Shown in pieces: positions 5,253-5,876 of a DNA stretch of 5,876 nt. The position numbers and the translations under genes are program-made. Location of the stretch: assembly GCA_004212135.1 (NCBI GenBank), contig RXIE01000021.1:1-5876 (forward strand), read 5' to 3'. Within the stretch, counting starts at the first letter, position 1. Each line of letters begins with the position of its first letter. The notes beneath the pieces were generated by a model. The model searched no databases, was not told where the DNA came from, and saw only the letters and a list, made by a program, of their open reading frames with translations. Source of the stretch: Candidatus Methanophagales archaeon ANME-1-THS (GTDB lineage Archaea > Halobacteriota > Syntropharchaeia > Alkanophagales > Methanospirareceae).

Positions 5253-5448
5253 CCTGCTTCAACCTGCTCTTTCGATAGTCCTCGTAATCCATCGTCTCTT
5301 CAGTCTTCAGCAGCTCGAAATCCGTAGTGTCTTCGTAATCTTCTAACAGCTCCATTAACGCTTCAAATGTTTCAATATCTATAATTACACCTTTCTTCTC
5401 GTTCTTTTGATAGATATACTGCAAATCTTCTCTTTTTATCCTTAGCAT
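5233..5448 (-). CDS. RelB/Phd-type antitoxin of the RelE module
   Basis: A 71-residue acidic protein: MLRIKREDLQYIYQKNEKKG, then VIIDIETFEALMELLEDYED at about 21-40, and a charged tail DYEDYRKSRLKQDV. The 'E.LMELLEDyeD' segment is the typical helix of Phd/YefM- and RelB-like antitoxins that bind RelE. The frame extends upstream to 5577, but those extra 43 codons are Cys/Arg-rich and antisense to dockerin remnant F. The ATG at 5448 is therefore chosen; it follows an AGGTGAGGGGG ribosome site and a TATA box at the right distance. Its end overlaps the relE start by 20 bases. The antitoxin role is inferred from partner and motif. Confidence 0.85.
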   Translation of the reverse strand: MLRIKREDLQYIYQKNEKKGVIIDIETFEALMELLEDYEDTTDFELLKTEETMDYEDYRKSRLKQDVRDKD

Positions 5449-5451
5449 CTT

Positions 5452-5464
5452 TACCCCCTCACCT
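5452..5464 (-). promoter_or_regulatory. Strong ribosome site deciding the antitoxin start
   Basis: On the minus strand AGGTGAGGGGG precedes ATG 5448. AGGTGA matches the archaeal 16S rRNA tail complement. It decides the start at 5448 over the longer frame to 5577. Confidence 0.6.
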
Positions 5465-5487
5465 GATATTAAAATGTATTCTTCAGC

Positions 5488-5496
5488 AATAAATAG
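5488..5496 (-). promoter_or_regulatory. TATA box of the minus-strand RelE operon
   Basis: CTATTTATT on the minus strand predicts a start near 5467, directly ahead of the AGGTGA ribosome site (5459-5464). TATA box, start, ribosome site and ATG are all at normal spacing. Dockerin remnant F becomes recognisable only about 30 bases beyond it, so the junction between module and remnant lies between about 5497 and 5526. Confidence 0.5.
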
Positions 5497-5525
5497 TCTG
5501 CTTTTCTTCCTCGGCCTACATCCCC

Positions 5526-5817
5526 AGCATCTCCGGGAATTACACGACGACCGCTTCAAGATCAGGTTCTGGTACAACTCGAGCTCTTTTAGCCATACGG
5601 GGTAGGACTGTCACGGACATCTTTGTGGTTAAAAGGCGATCTGGACACTAACAACCTCGCTGCCGATGACGATGATGTCGCATTGATGAAAAACGCGTCC
5701 ATAGGGAAGATTACGCCTGACTCGCGCTACGACTTGAACAGCAACGGCGTCAACGCAGACGCAGGCGATTACGCAATGCTGCAGGACGCACACAGGGGAA
5801 AGATCGTGTTGGTGTAA
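5526..5817 (+). pseudogene. Dockerin remnant F: broken beta-sandwich end plus intact dockerin
   Basis: The first part reads SISGNYTTTAS, then shifts frame at about 5558 to KIRFWYNSSSFSHTG and a TAG. This parallels YTMTSSKMKFWTNS in copy D. The dockerin itself is in a third frame, from TGG at 5626: WLKGDLDTNNLAADDDDVALM, NASIGKITPDSR, YDLNSNGVNADAGDYAML, HRGKIVLV and TAA at 5815. Both calcium loops are intact. The only start-like codon is a TTG at 5623, without a ribosome site, so expression as a free 64-residue dockerin is unlikely though not excluded. The 59 bases after it to the window edge show no gene. Confidence 0.75.
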
Positions 5818-5876
5818 GTGTTAGTTTGAGATTTCTTACTTATACGTAGTGGACGCGAAAACGCGATTAAAGCTGT

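Noticed and set aside
5449..5577. N-terminal extension of the RelE-module antitoxin
   Set aside because: It is antisense to remnant F and crosses the operon's TATA box and ribosome site; the ATG at 5448 explains the protein better.
389..5817. CRISPR array
   Set aside because: The repeated units are about 100 to 350 bases, coding, unequal in length and separated by whole genes, unlike short repeats with short spacers.
5854..5865. CGCG-AAAA-CGCG hairpin near the window end
   Set aside because: A four-base stem is too short to call, it has no T run, and its context is cut off by the window edge.

Overview
The window looks archaeal and carries a dense toxin-antitoxin (TA) island. The archaeal signs are TATA-type promoter elements about 25 bases ahead of inferred transcript starts, AGGT/GGTGA-like ribosome sites, archaeal-style VapB, HEPN/MNT and DUF433/DUF5615 pairs, and cell-surface dockerin sequences like those of methanotrophic or alkanotrophic Euryarchaeota (ANME-1-like lineages). 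The taxonomic guess is an inference. No ribosomal or core gene is present to fix it.

Layout, left to right: a PIN/DUF3368 toxin cut by the window edge (3-362); dockerin remnant A; a DUF433 antitoxin with DUF5615 PIN-like toxin (642-1263); dockerin remnant B; VapB-VapC (1617-2242); dockerin remnant C; a TumE-like toxin and its antitoxin on the minus strand (2431-3069); dockerin remnant D with part of the preceding beta-sandwich domain; a 291-base spacer; HepT-MntA (3837-4645); dockerin remnant E; a RelE-family toxin and its antitoxin on the minus strand (4998-5448); dockerin remnant F. Six unrelated TA modules and six copies of the same dockerin 3' end therefore alternate in under 6 kb, with no other gene between them.

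All six dockerin copies point the same way (+), whereas the TA modules face either way. Every copy stops being alike at the dockerin stop codon, but each starts at a different point inside the parent gene. None has a convincing start codon. Copies B and D, and the part of F ahead of its dockerin, carry frameshifts. E and F keep a complete two-loop dockerin reading frame. The dockerin DNA is visibly GC-richer than the AT-rich TA modules. The simplest reading is an array of surface-protein gene ends interrupted, or carried along, by TA modules. A more speculative one is a cassette array or silent store of dockerin modules held in place by TA genes.

The genes do not form one pathway. Each TA pair is a self-contained two-gene operon, with overlapping or nearly touching genes. 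For four pairs a promoter candidate of its own is visible. The shared theme is RNA-targeting toxins: three PIN-type proteins, HEPN, RelE and TumE.
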